Positions 36,592-49,604 of a DNA stretch of 64,000 nt are shown here, piece after piece (the stretch's first letter is position 1; every line of letters starts with the position of its first letter). The notes beneath the pieces were generated by a model, which worked only from the letters and a program-made list of their open reading frames with translations, ran no database searches and was not told where the DNA came from. This DNA is from Dioscorea cayenensis subsp. rotundata. Its lineage: Eukaryota; Streptophyta; Magnoliopsida; Dioscoreales; Dioscoreaceae. Where the stretch lies: NCBI RefSeq assembly GCF_009730915.1, contig NC_052476.1, positions 20,875,257-20,939,256 of the forward strand. Reading direction: 5' to 3'. Both the position numbers and the translations under genes were made by a program.

Positions 36592-39500
36592 TCAACTTTC
36601 TTTTTTTGCTTGCTTATGATCGGGATTGGGGCCGGGACATTTAAGAACACCTCGGTCTATCAAAGGCTGCAACTCGGACTTCACCATTTCTTTAACATTC
36701 GGATCGGACAATTCTAGATATGCAGAAACTACCTTACAACTGCAACCACCGTCAAAACACACAAATAAGAAAGAAGGCTTTTACAGTTTCATCGGATAAA
36801 AGTACGGTGAGAATTTGTTTGTATAGAAGAATTACCTGTGTCCTTGCGCCCACATTTCACATTTACTTTTCATGGCTTTCATCCACAGAGTGGTCGCGAA
36901 CGTGGGGGAACTAAGGATTAGTTTTCTAATTGTCCTGCTGGAATGGAAATTCTCGAAAACATGCTCTACTTCGGATTCTTCTTTTTTAGGAAGTGAGGCC
37001 ACGGAGGCTATAGCTTCATGCAAGGCACCGATTCTGTCGGTTAATGAATTCAGAATGCCATCAGCTCCTCCCACAGCTACCTGCATAGAGGTTAAGTATA
37101 TAATGAGCAACACGATAAAGAAGGGGTCAATTTAACTGAAAGAAACGGTTATATGAGCAAACATTAAATATGACGGAAACCAAATAGCTCTCTTTTATCC
37201 ATATTTTTTACATATGATTTAAGATCTGTTGTTTACCATACATTTAAACAAGAAGTTTCAAATTTGACAAAAAAGAAATGAATCACTCACCTCATACAGC
37301 ACTTCTCTGCCAAAGTTTGACCGGAGCAGCTCAGCAACATTCTCGATGCAACTTTCAATGATTGCCTTCAAAATGATAACCAGGATTTATCTTCAGCAAA
37401 GTGAACAGAACTCGGAATGAAATATAAGCCCAAATTTAAGGTCTCACTCACCTCAGCAAATCCACTATCCACCAGTAATTCCTGTCTCCGTACTAGAGGA
37501 TCCTTCTTGCTTCCAGGTGTTGAATGCAGGTCCTTGCTGAGGGTTTCACTTGCATTGTTATCTGTCACCATGGTCTCGGAAGATTTCATTTCTTCGTTTG
37601 AGTCTAGGTTAACAGTGCCATCTCTATCGTCACTCTGAAATGAATAATTGGGACTATGTCATCCATGTCCTAATTTTAAAATAGAAATGAAGAATAAGAA
37701 TGAAGTCTACCTGTGAACAGAGTGATGGCACAGTTAGATTGAGACAAGCCAAGTCATCTGGGCTAAGATATCGTGAGCATCGCGGGTGAAGTAGTTCCAA
37801 AATTGGTCTTCTGCCATTCTGGTGGGATGGCACCGTAAATCAGTATTGATAACCAGATAAATTTGAGCCCAATTCTTAATCCAAGAATCAAAACACATAA
37901 TTTAGATCACTACATACCCTATCCAGAATGAGTTCCTTTATAGTTGTTTGCAGGTCTCGAATGACAATCTGATGATGGAAAATGATAGGGTCGATCAGGG
38001 TGATGCAGTCAAAATTATACAAATCAAAGATGTACAGTTTACTGACCTTTGTCACAAGTTTTGTATCATCAACAACAGACAAAACGCAGATGAGCAGCTG
38101 GGATACACAACAAATTACATCAGTGATAAAGAATGGTAAATTCCTCATGCTTTGATGTGCTGAAGCAAGCTCAAAAAACAATAAACTTCTTTAGCTAGGC
38201 CTAATAATGTAAGGATTTAAAATAAATAAAATTAAACCTTCACAATATTCAACACAGTATTCATGATTTAGAAAATAATATGAAAAATGGCATCTTTAGA
38301 GAGGTAGCAAACAATACTTACAAGACTCCCAAATTGATCTAGAGCCAGCTTTCTTACATGATCCTTCATGCCTTTTACAATCTTTTTTCTTTCCTGAAAC
38401 ATCGAATAATATACATCACTATTAGAGATGCCTCAAACTTGGTTGATAAGGAAAACAGCACACTTAATAGTTGAATAAAATAACACCCCATTAGAAATAT
38501 CTAACAGGAAATGTAGTACATATTGCACACAAATGAGAAACAAGAAGATGATCTAGATTATCATTTCAGCTGTAAATCAACAGAACATATCTATTATAAA
38601 CCCAGTAAAAAGGAGCACTAAACATAAAGGAATCATTAACTGACGGCTGTAACTTACCTTTGCACTTCCATGCTTGATACAGAGGACACCAATCTTCAGT
38701 CCATCTCTTGTGCACATCATTCTGACTAGAAGTGGGATTAATGTTTTAGTCCTCTTTCTTTTCTTATTCTTTAGTAACTGAGAAGCTGGCTGATCCTCGT
38801 CAATGACAGAGGACTCTTGAACAAGAAGTGGTGATAACTGTTGGATCACATCTGTGGCAGATGTCTGTTCACAAACTTCATTAAGGAAAAGAAATTTATA
38901 GAGAAAATAGCACAGAAAATTTTAAAATTCTTCACACTAAACGGATCAGGTTGTTTGAGATTACCTTGTCAGCAATTGTGAAGTACTCAACCAGTGCAGC
39001 GTGCACAATTGAATAATCTATAATTCCCTTTATCCAGAAGTGGCTCAATTACAGAAATCATGTGCTGCAAAACCGAAGTTTTCTGTAATCCAAGCTTGGA
39101 AATTATATCCACCAACCTGGAAAATTTGGCGCAAGGATGATCTTTCAGTATCAAAATTACAGTTATGTGGACAAAATATTTGAAGAGGTTAGGGAAAAAA
39201 ATAATACTTCTCTATACCTGTGCATAATTAATTGCCCCCAATTTTTTTTTTTTTGTAATTCTATTCCTTTGAAAGAGTGAAATAAATAACAGCCTTAAGG
39301 CATAACCATGATACATCTTGAATCAAAGGCAGATAACTAGCAGGAAAACAATAACCTTGGTCTATACCTGCTTGCATTTGTTCTGGTCAGATCTTTAAAT
39401 AGTTGAAGCTCAGTGGAGTACATTTCCATCAGAAGGCGTTGTTTTTGAGATGCATTTCCCAATTGGAATGCATGCTCAACAACTAAAGATGGAAAGAAAC

Positions 39501-41604
39501 TGATTAGAAAAAAGAATTGCTGTGTGTATAAATCATTAAAATTATGGAAAACAAAAGCTCAAGACTAACAATTGCGATCAGACATCATCAAAGATGAAGC
39601 ATATAGAATACATTACTCAAAGATTTAAAAGCACAAAAATTAAAAAAAAAAATGAGAGTTTAATGAGCCACAGGATAATCATTGCAGTGCAGTATAGTAC
39701 ATTATATGAGAAACGTTAACTTCATACAAGCATGCATGCTTGTACATGAATAATTTTCTTTAGTAATGCCCTAGATCACCTTCCAAAAATTCTCCTGTTA
39801 ATAATGGATCCCAACTGCAATGATGGTGCAAATCAGGTAGCAACCATTATGCCTGCCCTATCGCAAGGAGGTCAAGTAAAGATCTAAGAATTGATCTATA
39901 ATCATACTAACACAATTTCTTAACATATAATTAGCAAGAAATGCAACAAAACCTGGAACTAGTATTTACTTGTTCACACATAACCAATTTTGATACTAAC
40001 ATGCAGAAATCAATGCACAAATTTACAGAAGTAGCACTGAAAGAAAAGAGAAGGATCCTCATCAGGCCCATGATCAGTTCTGTCAACAATCCAACGCATA
40101 TACAATCTCATGGCGTTCATCAAATTTAAATACAAGTAAATACTAAACTTTATGCATTGTATTGTTCCTGAGAAAAAAAAATAATTTTCTGAAAATCAGA
40201 GAGAAGAGCTTGCATTCATTTCTCATCTTTCAGCAAAAATTACTCTGCTAATTATATTGCGTACCTGCAGATCCTACAGTATGTCGGAGAAGAGAAGCAA
40301 CATGGCCATGGAGAGATGAAATGAAACCCTCAAGCTGCTTTTTCGTGGCTGAGACAAGCATAAACAAGAGAAAGTGTAAACAGTCTATGAAAGATCTTAA
40401 AACACAAGAAATAAAGGCAAGGTATCATCTTAACTCAACATACCATTATCTAGCAATTTCTTGACAAGATGTACTGCATACTTCTTCCGAGAGAGGTTTA
40501 GGAGATGTGGCTTGAGTTCCTCAAACACAGCATCTCTTTCTGCTAGTGAACAGTATTTTATACATGTCTGATACAGGAAAATGTCAGCATCAAACAAAAA
40601 GCTGACTTATAACCAGAATTACAACCACAATAAAATATCCATAAATGATCCAAAGGCAGAAGCAAACCACAATGCAATAGAATTGAAATATAAAAAGCTC
40701 ACAAAGACTCAGATAATAATGTGAAGAATAATCAAAGCTTTCAAGATAATATATAGATACTAACAACAACCAGAGAAGAACTTACTTGAAGAACACGGGC
40801 AGAAACATGAGAACTTGCTATTTCGAGGGTTTTTCCCTTCATTTTCTGCAAGGCTTCACTTATTAACCTAAACAATCCAGCGAAAAGAAAAGTTTCAGCT
40901 GAAAGCAAGGATATTAACATAATATTATCAGCAAATTCACAACATACTTGGATTTCTCCTCTTTCCCGGTGTTAGCTCGCCTCATTTTCTCCCATAGTAA
41001 TGAAAGTTCCTGATCATTTATTCCATATCATACACAAACAAAAGTAAATTGAACGCTCAATATGCACATAACGCTCATCACAAAACAGAAAAAAAATTCA
41101 ACCTTTATCAAAGATATATAGATATACTGCCTAAATAAGGATACAAAGCAGCTAAAACACATTGATAACACACAAAACATTACATTCAGTTCATCTCCTA
41201 CACCACAACCACAAAATCATAGTAAATAACATTGCTGGAACTAAAAAGAGAAGAATCAAGCATACTTTCTCTAGGCTATAATGCGGCTTCCTCTTCTTCT
41301 TCCTAGCTTCAGACATCTCCTACACTTAGATGGCCAAAACCCAGTTAAAACCATGAAACAGTACAAATAACAGCAAAAACATCACACCTTGGCCGCCAAA
41401 CGGCGCTCTCTTGGAGTTTCAGGGGTTGTCTTCTTCTTCGCACCATCATCGGGCTTATTGGACTTCAAACGCTTCGATTCAGCGGCCTTCAGCGGCTTCC
41501 CGGAACCCTTGTCCGGGAGCTTACGGGTTGGCTTCTTCCCCCCCTCCGGCTGGTAGGGAATCGCGCTTCCTCTTCTTCGATTGCCCGAGCTCCTTCGCCG
41601 CCAT
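36592..41604 (-). CDS. PUM24: Pumilio homologue 24 (Puf6/CPL-type nucleolar RNA-binding protein)
   Basis: RNA-binding protein with degenerate Pumilio repeats and a C-terminal CPL domain; plant APUM24 and yeast Puf6 are nucleolar factors in rRNA processing. Seventeen exons: 41604-41388, 41319-41266, 41009-40948, 40867-40786, 40567-40444, 40348-40265, 39482-39368, 39116-38965, 38864-38658, 38393-38322, 38097-38047, 37968-37918, 37818-37711, 37634-37452, 37365-37291, 37080-36836, 36739-36592, about 675 residues. The N-terminus is lysine-rich. PUF-like helices include SSHVSARVLQTCIKYC, RKKYAVHLVKKLLDN, RHTVGSAVVEHAFQ and GLKIGVLCIKHGSAK; HPRCSRYLSPDD and the CPL-like region follow. Two excess bases break the frame: the C run 41538-41544 in exon 1 and CCC 39026-39028 in exon 8. 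Without them the protein is continuous and of normal length. All introns are GT-AG. Confidence 0.94.
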
Positions 41605-44600
41605 TAGCGATGCTCGAGAGAGAGCTTGCCCTCTTCCAAACCCCACACGCTCTTTTTCGAGGGTTTAACGATCAATGCTTCCACGTGGTCGATTTTCAGC
41701 CGTTGGATCTTCAAATAGATCTTTTTGCACTTTACTCCTTGTAAAATCTTTATATTGCTAATTAGTCCTATTGCTTCAAATTTATATATAACGTCTTCCT
41801 TTGACCATGATTGAGATCCATGATGATTTTTTTTCCATTACACCCCTTGTAAAGTTGGTAATTACTGAGTTATCATAAATCTTACTTAATTTCTCACATT
41901 TTTAATTGCATTATTAGTAAAATTTTTAAAAAAATATATTTATTTGCGTAGCTCATCACTCTTAATTTTTTTAATTAACATCAGATAAATAGATAATATT
42001 ATTTAAAATATTTTTGACCATCGGTTATATTTCAACAACAACCACATCTTTTACACTGATAACAATATGAACAACAACCACGTGTTTTATGCTGACATAT
42101 ATAATATCCAACAAATTTTTTTTATATGTAATTTGAAATTACTTATTTTTAACAACTCAATTTTTCTTGTTTGTTTAAACCCATATCTGTTGGTCAAAAT
42201 TTATTTTTAAAATTTCTTGTTATATAAATAAATCAAACTTAATCTAATTACATATATATATTTAAACTTTTTATCCATGAAAATCCTATGATTTTATAAT
42301 AAAATAATCAGTCTTATTATTTAATTTTTTAGATTTGTTTATAAAGTGTGAGCCTAAAAACCTAGACAATATCACATTATAAATAAAAATTTTAAAAATA
42401 TATTTATTTGCATCATTCTTAATTTTTTAATTAACATCGAATAATATTTTTATAAAATTTTAGACTATCTGTTACATTTGAACAATAACCGCATCTTTTT
42501 GCACTGATAACCATGTGAACAACAATCACGTGATTTTTACTGACAACCATATAAACAACAAACACGTGTTTTTTTTATATCAGACATTCAAAAAGTAAAT
42601 TTGTTTCCAATAAATGTTTTTTTTATCTGTTTAAATCAGTATTTGTTGGTCAAAACTTAATTTTAAGATTTCTTGTTGTATAAATAAATCAAACTTTCTA
42701 TTTATGAAAATCCTCTGATTTTATAAAAAAAAATCAGTCTTATTATTAAATTTTTTTAATTTGTTTATAAAGTGTGAGCCTAAAAACCTAGACAATATCA
42801 CATTATAAATAAATAAATAAAAAAATATTTATTTGCATCATTCTTGATTTTTTAATTAACACCAAATAATATTATTTAAAATTTAATATTTTAAAAACTT
42901 TTGACCATCATTTACATTTGAACAATAACCATATCTTTTGCACTGATAACCATATGAACAACAACCATGTGTTTTTCTACTGACAACTGTATAAACACCA
43001 ACCACGTGTTTTCAGCAGATATTTAAAAAAGTAAACTTTTTCAACAAATATTTTTTTATATGTAATTTGAAATCACTTGTTCAAATAACTCAATTTTTGT
43101 TGTTTGTCTAGACCAATTTTTATTGGTCAAAACTTATTTTTAAAATTTCTTGTTGTATAAATAAATCAAACTTAATATAATTACATATATATTTAAACTT
43201 TTTTATCTATGAAAATCCTATGATTTTATAAAAAAAAATAATTAGTCTTATTATTTATTTTTTTTAATTTGTTTATAACGTGTGAACCTAAAAACCTAGA
43301 CAAGATCATGTTGTGCATAGTTCATACTTAGCAAATAAGAATTCAAATTGCATCCAAAATTGGGGACCCAACAACCACATGCAACAAATTCATACTTAAG
43401 GTCCAATCACTTGGTTGTCAAAGGACCCATGAGATTCAATCAAACTTTGTTTCACTTACTTAATCACTATTAATCAATGTTAATGATATTCTTATTTTTC
43501 TCTTAATTACAAACAGGTAGTGCATTTGTCCACATCACAAAGTCTCGTATCAATTTAAAACTCGCCACAAAAAGTTTTGGTGAAAATATATTAATTTTGC
43601 TTTAAAAAATTATTATTAATCAAATGTCAAATTTTTAATAAGATATACATCGAAGTATCACAATCTCATTGCATAAGCAAAAGACTTTTCAACTAATTAA
43701 TGCATTACAAATCCACTGATTACTTATCATAAAATTTAGTTTATTATTTATTTATTTATTATTATTATTATATATGTTTAATTAAAATTAATAATATTTT
43801 TCATTTTCCATAAAACAAGGGAACAATAACACAATGAGCGAGTGAAATGCAATTCTTAAACTTTACAAGGGGGATAAAGTAAAAAAATATATAACAAACC
43901 AGCCGTCTCTCGCACCCGTCAACAAGGGTATATTTGTCTTTTCATAACTCTAAGTTCGTCAGTTACGTTCCGCTGCGGCACAACAGACACGAAACACTAA
44001 AAACGATATGAATCTCTAACCTTAAAGTACACGCGTCATCCATTAACGACCCTTTTACGGCTGTTCCTACGCCGAAACCGCACAGCCGCACGCTACCGCA
44101 GTGGTGCCAGAGTGGCACCGCTGGCATGATTGAATGTGGGCCCCACTCCCTCTGGCAAACCACGTGGGACACGCAATCCCATGCCACTTCTCATATCTCA
44201 AGCGCAAAGATAAATATGCACATTTATATATATATATATATATATCATATAATTCTACCAAAAATTCGGAAAAAAAAAAATTACATATATACACTCCATA
44301 TATATAATTTTCTCTTATATATTTATTAATATTAAAAAAATTTCATAATTTGTTCATAATTTTGAATTAAGGACTTTTTAAAAAAATAAGGAATTATAAT
44401 GATATTTAATTTTTTTTTTAATTATGGTTTATGTTAATAATAATAATAATTTTTTTCTAGATGTGGGGGAGATGAGGTTGGCAAGAGGGTAGCATGGCTG
44501 GTGAAGCGTTTCCATTATTCTTCTTAATCATTGTTTTATGCTGTTTATATTGGTGTTTATTTTTGTCAGGGAACTTTTTAATTAATTTTTATTTTATTCA

Positions 44601-44904
44601 GGGGGTTTTCTGCTTAATCTTATCCTGTGTCTTCAGGTGTGTTTCTTTTCATGCAAGTCCTTGAATGTTTTGAAATTGTAACTCTGGGGTTTTGAATAAT
44701 AGCAGGGGTTTATTTGCATGAATTACTTTCCATTTTTATGTCAATCTGTTTTCAATTCTACAAAACCAGAACCGAGCTCTATTCTCTCTCTCTCTCTCGC
44801 TCTCGCTCTCGCTCTCGCTCTTGTTGTCTTTCTCTCTCGTTTGCTCGGTGGTTCGAGGAGTTGCTGGTTTTTGCTTGATCTAAGCTTGAAAGCTTGTTCC
44901 TTCG
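41605..44904. other. Long intergenic region with a large tandem repeat and the polygalacturonase promoter
   Basis: No protein gene is seen. About 41900-43320 is a three-copy tandem repeat (listed separately). A more GC-rich block (about 43900-44200), with the inverted repeat GGTGCCA-GAG-TGGCACC (44104-44120) and CACGTG (44161-44166), may be upstream regulatory sequence. A CT-rich run at 44783-44822 probably lies in the 5' leader of the GH28 gene. Confidence 0.6.
41900..43320. repeat. Three-copy tandem repeat, period about 430-465 bases
   Basis: Recurring landmarks in order are TATTTATTTGC, CTTAATTTTTTAATTAACA, ACATTTGAACAATAACC, GCACTGATAACCAT, ACCACGTGTTTT, TTTCTTGTTGTATAAATAAATC, TGAAAATCCTATGATTTTATAA and GTGAGCCTAAAAACCTAGACAA. 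The landmark GTGAGCCTAAAAACC recurs near 42349, 42773 and (as GTGAACC) 43282. Copies differ by many small indels, so the array is not recent. It is non-coding. Confidence 0.8.
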
Positions 44905-47900
44905 ATGGAGGGGATCATGGGAAGGCTAGTAAGTACGTTTTTTGATTCGGTGATTGATAAAAGGGGGAGCTTTTTCAAGGTAGCTGAGATCTTCTGAGAA
45001 TTTGAGGATTGGCTTCCTTTTTCCTTTTCTTCTGCTCTGTTTTGTGGTTTCTTTCGCTTTTTCTTTGTTGTTGTGCTTTTTTTTAAGTATATTTGATTTC
45101 TAGAGTTTGTGATCTTTGATGTTTGTGTTATATGTGATTGTTCCTGTTGAGTGATTGCTAGAGTTGTTGATTTTTCATGTGTTTTATGGTGAGTGATGCT
45201 CTTGTTTGATCATTCGTGTGTTCTTTGCAGTGAATGTGATTTTTTTAGGGCATTGAATTCACTTGTTTTCATTGTCTCTGTGCTCAATTTTCTTGTATGT
45301 TTTGTTTGTTTGTGCTCAAGAATGGATTGTTTCAAGGGTTTTCAACTTTCTCCGATTGATATATGCTCTCATAGTGCTCTGTAATTATCTTGTTTATGCT
45401 CTAGGACTTCATGTTCAAAGTGTTCTGGATTTCTCCCATTGATCTATGTTGACACAACACTCTATAGTTTGGATTGTTTGAAGGGTTTCTAAGTTTTCCA
45501 ATTGATATATGCTGTCAATAGTTCTTTGAGATTCAGGTTTTGTTGTAATCTCTGAAACAAGTTCTGGTTTCATTAGTTATCCTTATACTGATAAATGTCT
45601 TCTCAAGTTCTTTTCTTTCTTTCTTTCTTTCTTTCTTGTGTGATTGATGGTTTGTTTCATTGCTTGTTACTCAGTTTGTAGTGCTGTCAGTTCTGCTGTT
45701 ACTCCATGGCATCACAGTCAATGGAGGTGATGATGGGAATTGCACATATTCCCTCAGTTTTAGCCAAAGACCACATAGCGTTTCTCTCTTGGAGTTTGGG
45801 GCAGTCGGAGATGGAGTGACCATGAACACAGTGGCCTTTCAGAATGCTGTGTTCTACCTGAGATCATTTGCAGATAAGGGTGGCGCACAGTTGTATATTC
45901 CGAAAGGGAAGTGGCTTACTGGAAGTTTCAATCTCACAAGCCATCTAACTCTATTCCTGGACAGAGGAGCCATCATTCTTGGAAGCCAGGTTTTACTCAT
46001 TATGCATGAACTATATCGATCTGGATTTTCTATCTTGGTTTTGTTTTGCACGTAGATCGTAGATCGTATCACACATACGCCATACACACACATACGACAT
46101 ATTACCGTTAGTTGAATACGACAAATTCTTTAACTAAGGGTGAAAACATTTGTCGTTTTGCCGTGCATGTTTTGCGTGAATAGAAATGCATTTCAGTTGA
46201 TTTATATTTAGTATATTGCTAGAATGGCTACTATGATCATCCTGCATTGTCGTTTCTATTATTTGATGGCTCAAGCACTTTAATTATGGTGCTGTTTTGA
46301 GAACATTGAGCCTTTTTCAATGTGGGTATTTTCCTTAATCAATCTTGTTGAATTATATAATGATGTGTTCAGGAAATGGCAAATCCAACAACTTATCTTT
46401 CAGAGGTGTCTAAAATTGAAATCAGCTTAATAATTTTTAAGACACGAGAATGAATGACAGTTTTGTATCTGTTGACATTAGTCTCTTTGTTCACAGTGAT
46501 GGTGCTTTTGCCTACCAGCTAGTAAATTAAAAATTTCCTCATTATTTTTGCAGGACATATCTCAATGGCCTTTGGTTGATCCTTTGCCATCTTATGGTAG
46601 AGGAAGAGAACATCTTGGAGGAAGATATCGCAGCTTGATAAATGGCAACAACTTGACTGATGTGGTGATCACAGGCATGGATTTTTTTTCGCTTCTTATC
46701 TTTTGCTTGGTTCTATTAGAAGCATCCAACAAGAAGCTTTCATCTTCTTATAGTAACTGCAAATTCATATGTACAATTTGATTTTATTTCCTGTTTTGTT
46801 TCCTAACTGAAACAGGTGAAAATGGAACTATAGATGGTCAGGGCCATATTTGGTGGGAGTCATATCTCTCCCATTCCTTGAATTATAGTCGCCCTCATAT
46901 CCTGGAGATCGTGAGCTCGACAGATATATTAATTTCCAATTTGACTTTACTGAACCCCCCGGCCTTTAGCATCCATCCAGTATACAGCAGGTATGGTGAT
47001 AATTGGCAAACTCACATATGATTTTTTTTTCTTCATGCTTTGTTTAGGAATTATCATCACTGGTTTGATAACACACATCCAGATGAATTCAGTATCACAA
47101 AATGCTAAATGGTGTTTTTTTGTGTTGTTGCAGCAATGTTCAAATTCAGAACATAGTAATTCATTCTTCTCCTGATTCTCCATTTACAAGTGGTATAGTT
47201 CCAGGTGAATGCTCCTTCTTGCTCTTATTGGTTGATGTTTGTATGCCATAATATGTTCATCTTTTTCAACAAGTTGTTACTAGGTTGCTTGGAGTATATC
47301 CCATTATTGAAAGTTTTAAACTATGAGCAAGTGCGTGAAAATGATTTATGTCCAAAAAGGCAAATTAGATATTTCACCAGTTCTTATAATGGCAGTTCTT
47401 ATAATGGCAAGTCTCGAGATGATTTAAGTCACCGAGTCGTTTACCAGTCTCCTTGCTCTTCCAAGAAACAATTTGCCGGTTCCGATGTCATAAGACAAAG
47501 ATCTTGTTCATTTAATAGGAGCATGATTGGCCCATGCCCATGTGTTAATGTTCCATTTTATGTGAACTGTGAAGATACTGATCCTGGCTACCTTTGGCTT
47601 CTGTTTGCAATTGTGATTAATAGACAGAAAAGTGGTTGTGCTTGTTGCTTTGATATGGTATATGCTGCATGATTGGTTGCCCTTTAGACACCCAGATAGA
47701 TATCCTGATTCTAATTTGATCAACCAAACAGAAAAAAAAAAAGGAAGCCTTAGAAATGAGTTTTTACAAGCATTGTTGCATTAAAGAATAATATACATCA
47801 ATCATATCCAAGTTCACCAGTAATTTGATGTAACTTAGTGAATGATACTTGATATGAACCATTACCTTATTGTGCACGATCCATGAAACTATAATTTCAT

Positions 47901-48685
47901 TCTGTTGAAACATCTCAATTGATCATGACATCGAATCATACGGATGCTTAAAGCAAACATACTCATCCACAAAACATTTCTGCTGTGTTGTGACTTCAGA
48001 TTCATGCTGGGACACATGCATTGAGGGTGGTAGCATCAGTGTGGGACATGATGGCATTGCTCTTAAAAGTGGTTGGGATCAATATGGCATCTCATTTGGG
48101 AAGCCATCATCTGCTATCCACATCACTCAGGTTTCTATCCAAGCTTCAGATGGCTCAGCTCTAGCATTTGGGAGTGAAATGTCCGGTGGTATCTCTGACA
48201 TTCATGTCGACAATCTCCATATCCACAATTCCTTGACGGCTATAAAATTCAAGACTACAGAAGGCCGAGGTGGATTCATGGAGAACATAGTCATATCAGA
48301 TACTGTCATGGAAAATGTGAATACAGCGATACATTTCACTGGACACTGTGGCGATCATCCTGATGACAAATATGATCCTACTGCACTTCCAAAAATCAGC
48401 CGCATCACTCTGAAAAACATTGTTGGTCATAATGTGTCTGTGGCTGGAGTTCTCACTGGGATCAGCGGTGACCCCTTCACGGACATATGCCTGTCCAACA
48501 TCGCGTTAGCCATCACTGCAGATCCTTCTCGTTCATGGACTTGCTCAAATGTGTCTGGTTTTTCTGAGTCTGTGGTTCCGCAGCCTTGCCCAGACCTCAT
48601 ACAGATAACATATGCCAATATTTCATACCAGTGTTTTTCTCTTGTAGTTGGCCATCAGTTTGGTGGCAGTGCATTACCGGAGTGA
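44905..48685 (+). CDS. Glycoside hydrolase family 28 protein (polygalacturonase-like, secreted)
   Basis: Pectin-directed GH28 beta-helix protein. Six exons, in frame: 44905-44928, 45675-45989, 46554-46674, 46816-46990, 47134-47204, 48000-48685, giving 463 residues. The eight-codon first exon joined to exon 2 gives a clear signal peptide (MEGIMGRLFVVLSVLLLLHG), so it is secreted to the wall. GH28 blocks are LLEFGAVGDGVTMNTVAFQNAV, GAQLYIPKGKWLTGSFNLTS, GTIDGQGHIWW, TLLNPPAFSIHPVY and GSEMSGGISDIHVDNLHI. The catalytic region differs from classic polygalacturonases: the NTD motif position reads SPFTSGIVPDS and the GDD position reads GHD, so two usual acid residues are missing; GLKSGWD-type sequence (ALKSGWDQYGI) is kept. 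I recall a plant subclade with similar replacements. The exon 3 donor is GC (ACAG|gcatgg). A TTG-initiated frame at 45660 is not the real start. Several N-glycosylation sequons are present. Confidence 0.92.
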
Positions 48686-49326
48686 CATCATTCAATTATT
48701 AATCATAAATCATAAATCATTAGTTTATTCAGTTCAATTGTGTACAGTAAGATCATAGTGCATCATTCATAATTCATATCCATCTTCCATCCTGCATGTC
48801 GATTCTTTTCACGATAAATCCAAGCTCGACCCGTGAGCTGCCTCGCCCGACGCCCTCCTTGTACAGAGCCTGATTTCTTCATTCATCTACTGCAAGAAAA
48901 TTTTTGCTAGGTTTTAAACATGAGTGCATACCATACGTATGGTATCGATACATGGTACTGATACATGATATTATAACATTTGCTCATCTCGTTAGATAAA
49001 TGATTAGTGTCTACGTTTTCTCCTGTGATTAAGCTATTATTCTCGGGACCACAAGAGTTCTCGTTCGCGTGAATGAAATAACAAGGTGGTCGTTTTGCCG
49101 GTTTCTAGGGTTGTCTCCTGTTTGGTGTTCCATACATTATAATGTCAATACTTTGGGCCTTTTATGAGCTCACATAGGTGCATTTCCCCTACCTGCCATT
49201 TGTTGGGACCACTTTTGGGTTTATGATTGGTGCTTCAAATGTGTTTTCAGAACCTGTTTTTACTTAGATGTTGATGTTCCACTCATGTTCAAATCTATTA
49301 TATCTATATAAACTCTTTAAATTTTA
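48686..49326. other. Intergenic between GH28 gene and U2 snRNA
   Basis: The region holds the GH28 3' UTR and then unremarkable DNA. A perfect 18-base palindrome, ATACCATACGTATGGTAT, lies at 48928-48945, followed by further GATAC/GTATC words. No gene is seen. Confidence 0.65.
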
Positions 49327-49379
49327 GTCCCACATCGGAAGATGAAAGGAGGCTCAAAAAGGCCAAAATGGCTATAAAA
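49327..49379 (+). promoter_or_regulatory. Pol II-type snRNA promoter: USE and TATA box of U2
   Basis: GTCCCACATCG at 49327-49337 matches the plant upstream sequence element (RTCCCACATCG). CTATAAAAG at 49372-49380 is the TATA box. The USE-to-TATA distance (about 35 bases) is the spacing known for RNA polymerase II snRNA genes in plants, and the TATA-to-RNA-start distance (about 33 bases) also fits. Confidence 0.93.
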
Positions 49380-49405
49380 GAAAGGCTTGGGCTTCATAAC
49401 AAAGC

Positions 49406-49604
49406 ATACCTTTCTCGGCCTTTTGGCTAAGATCAAGTGTAGTATCTGTTCTTATCAGTTTAATATCTGATACGTGGGCCATCGGCCCACTATGATATTA
49501 AATTAATTTCTTGTTTTGGGGAAGGCCCATCACACTAGCTTGCTAGTGGGGCCTTCACGCGTCGCCCTTGCGTTGCACTACTGCTTGGGCCTGGCGCACC
49601 CCAA
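49406..49604 (+). ncRNA. U2: U2 spliceosomal snRNA
   Basis: RNA of the U2 snRNP, which pairs with the intron branch site. It begins ATACCTTTCTCGGCCTTTTG and continues through GGCTAAGATCAAGTGTAGTA, which holds the branch-site recognition GTAGTA, then the conserved CTGTTCTTATCAGTTTAATA and the stem-loop GTGGGCCATCGGCCCAC. The 3' half has the stem-loop III/IV regions (AGGCCC...GGGGCCT and GCGTTGCACTACTGC...) and ends near GGCGCACCCCAACC. The Sm-site region reads AATTAATTTCTTGTTTTGG, with a C within the U-run, slightly off the usual AUUUUUG. The promoter is complete, so the gene looks functional. The 3' end is estimated from homologues; a 3'-box-like AGTTCCAAAA follows at about 49613. Confidence 0.95.

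Noticed and set aside
45660-45674. Upstream start for the GH28 protein within the intron end
   Set aside because: The codon is TTG and lies before the acceptor; exon 1 at 44905 supplies an ATG and completes a signal peptide.
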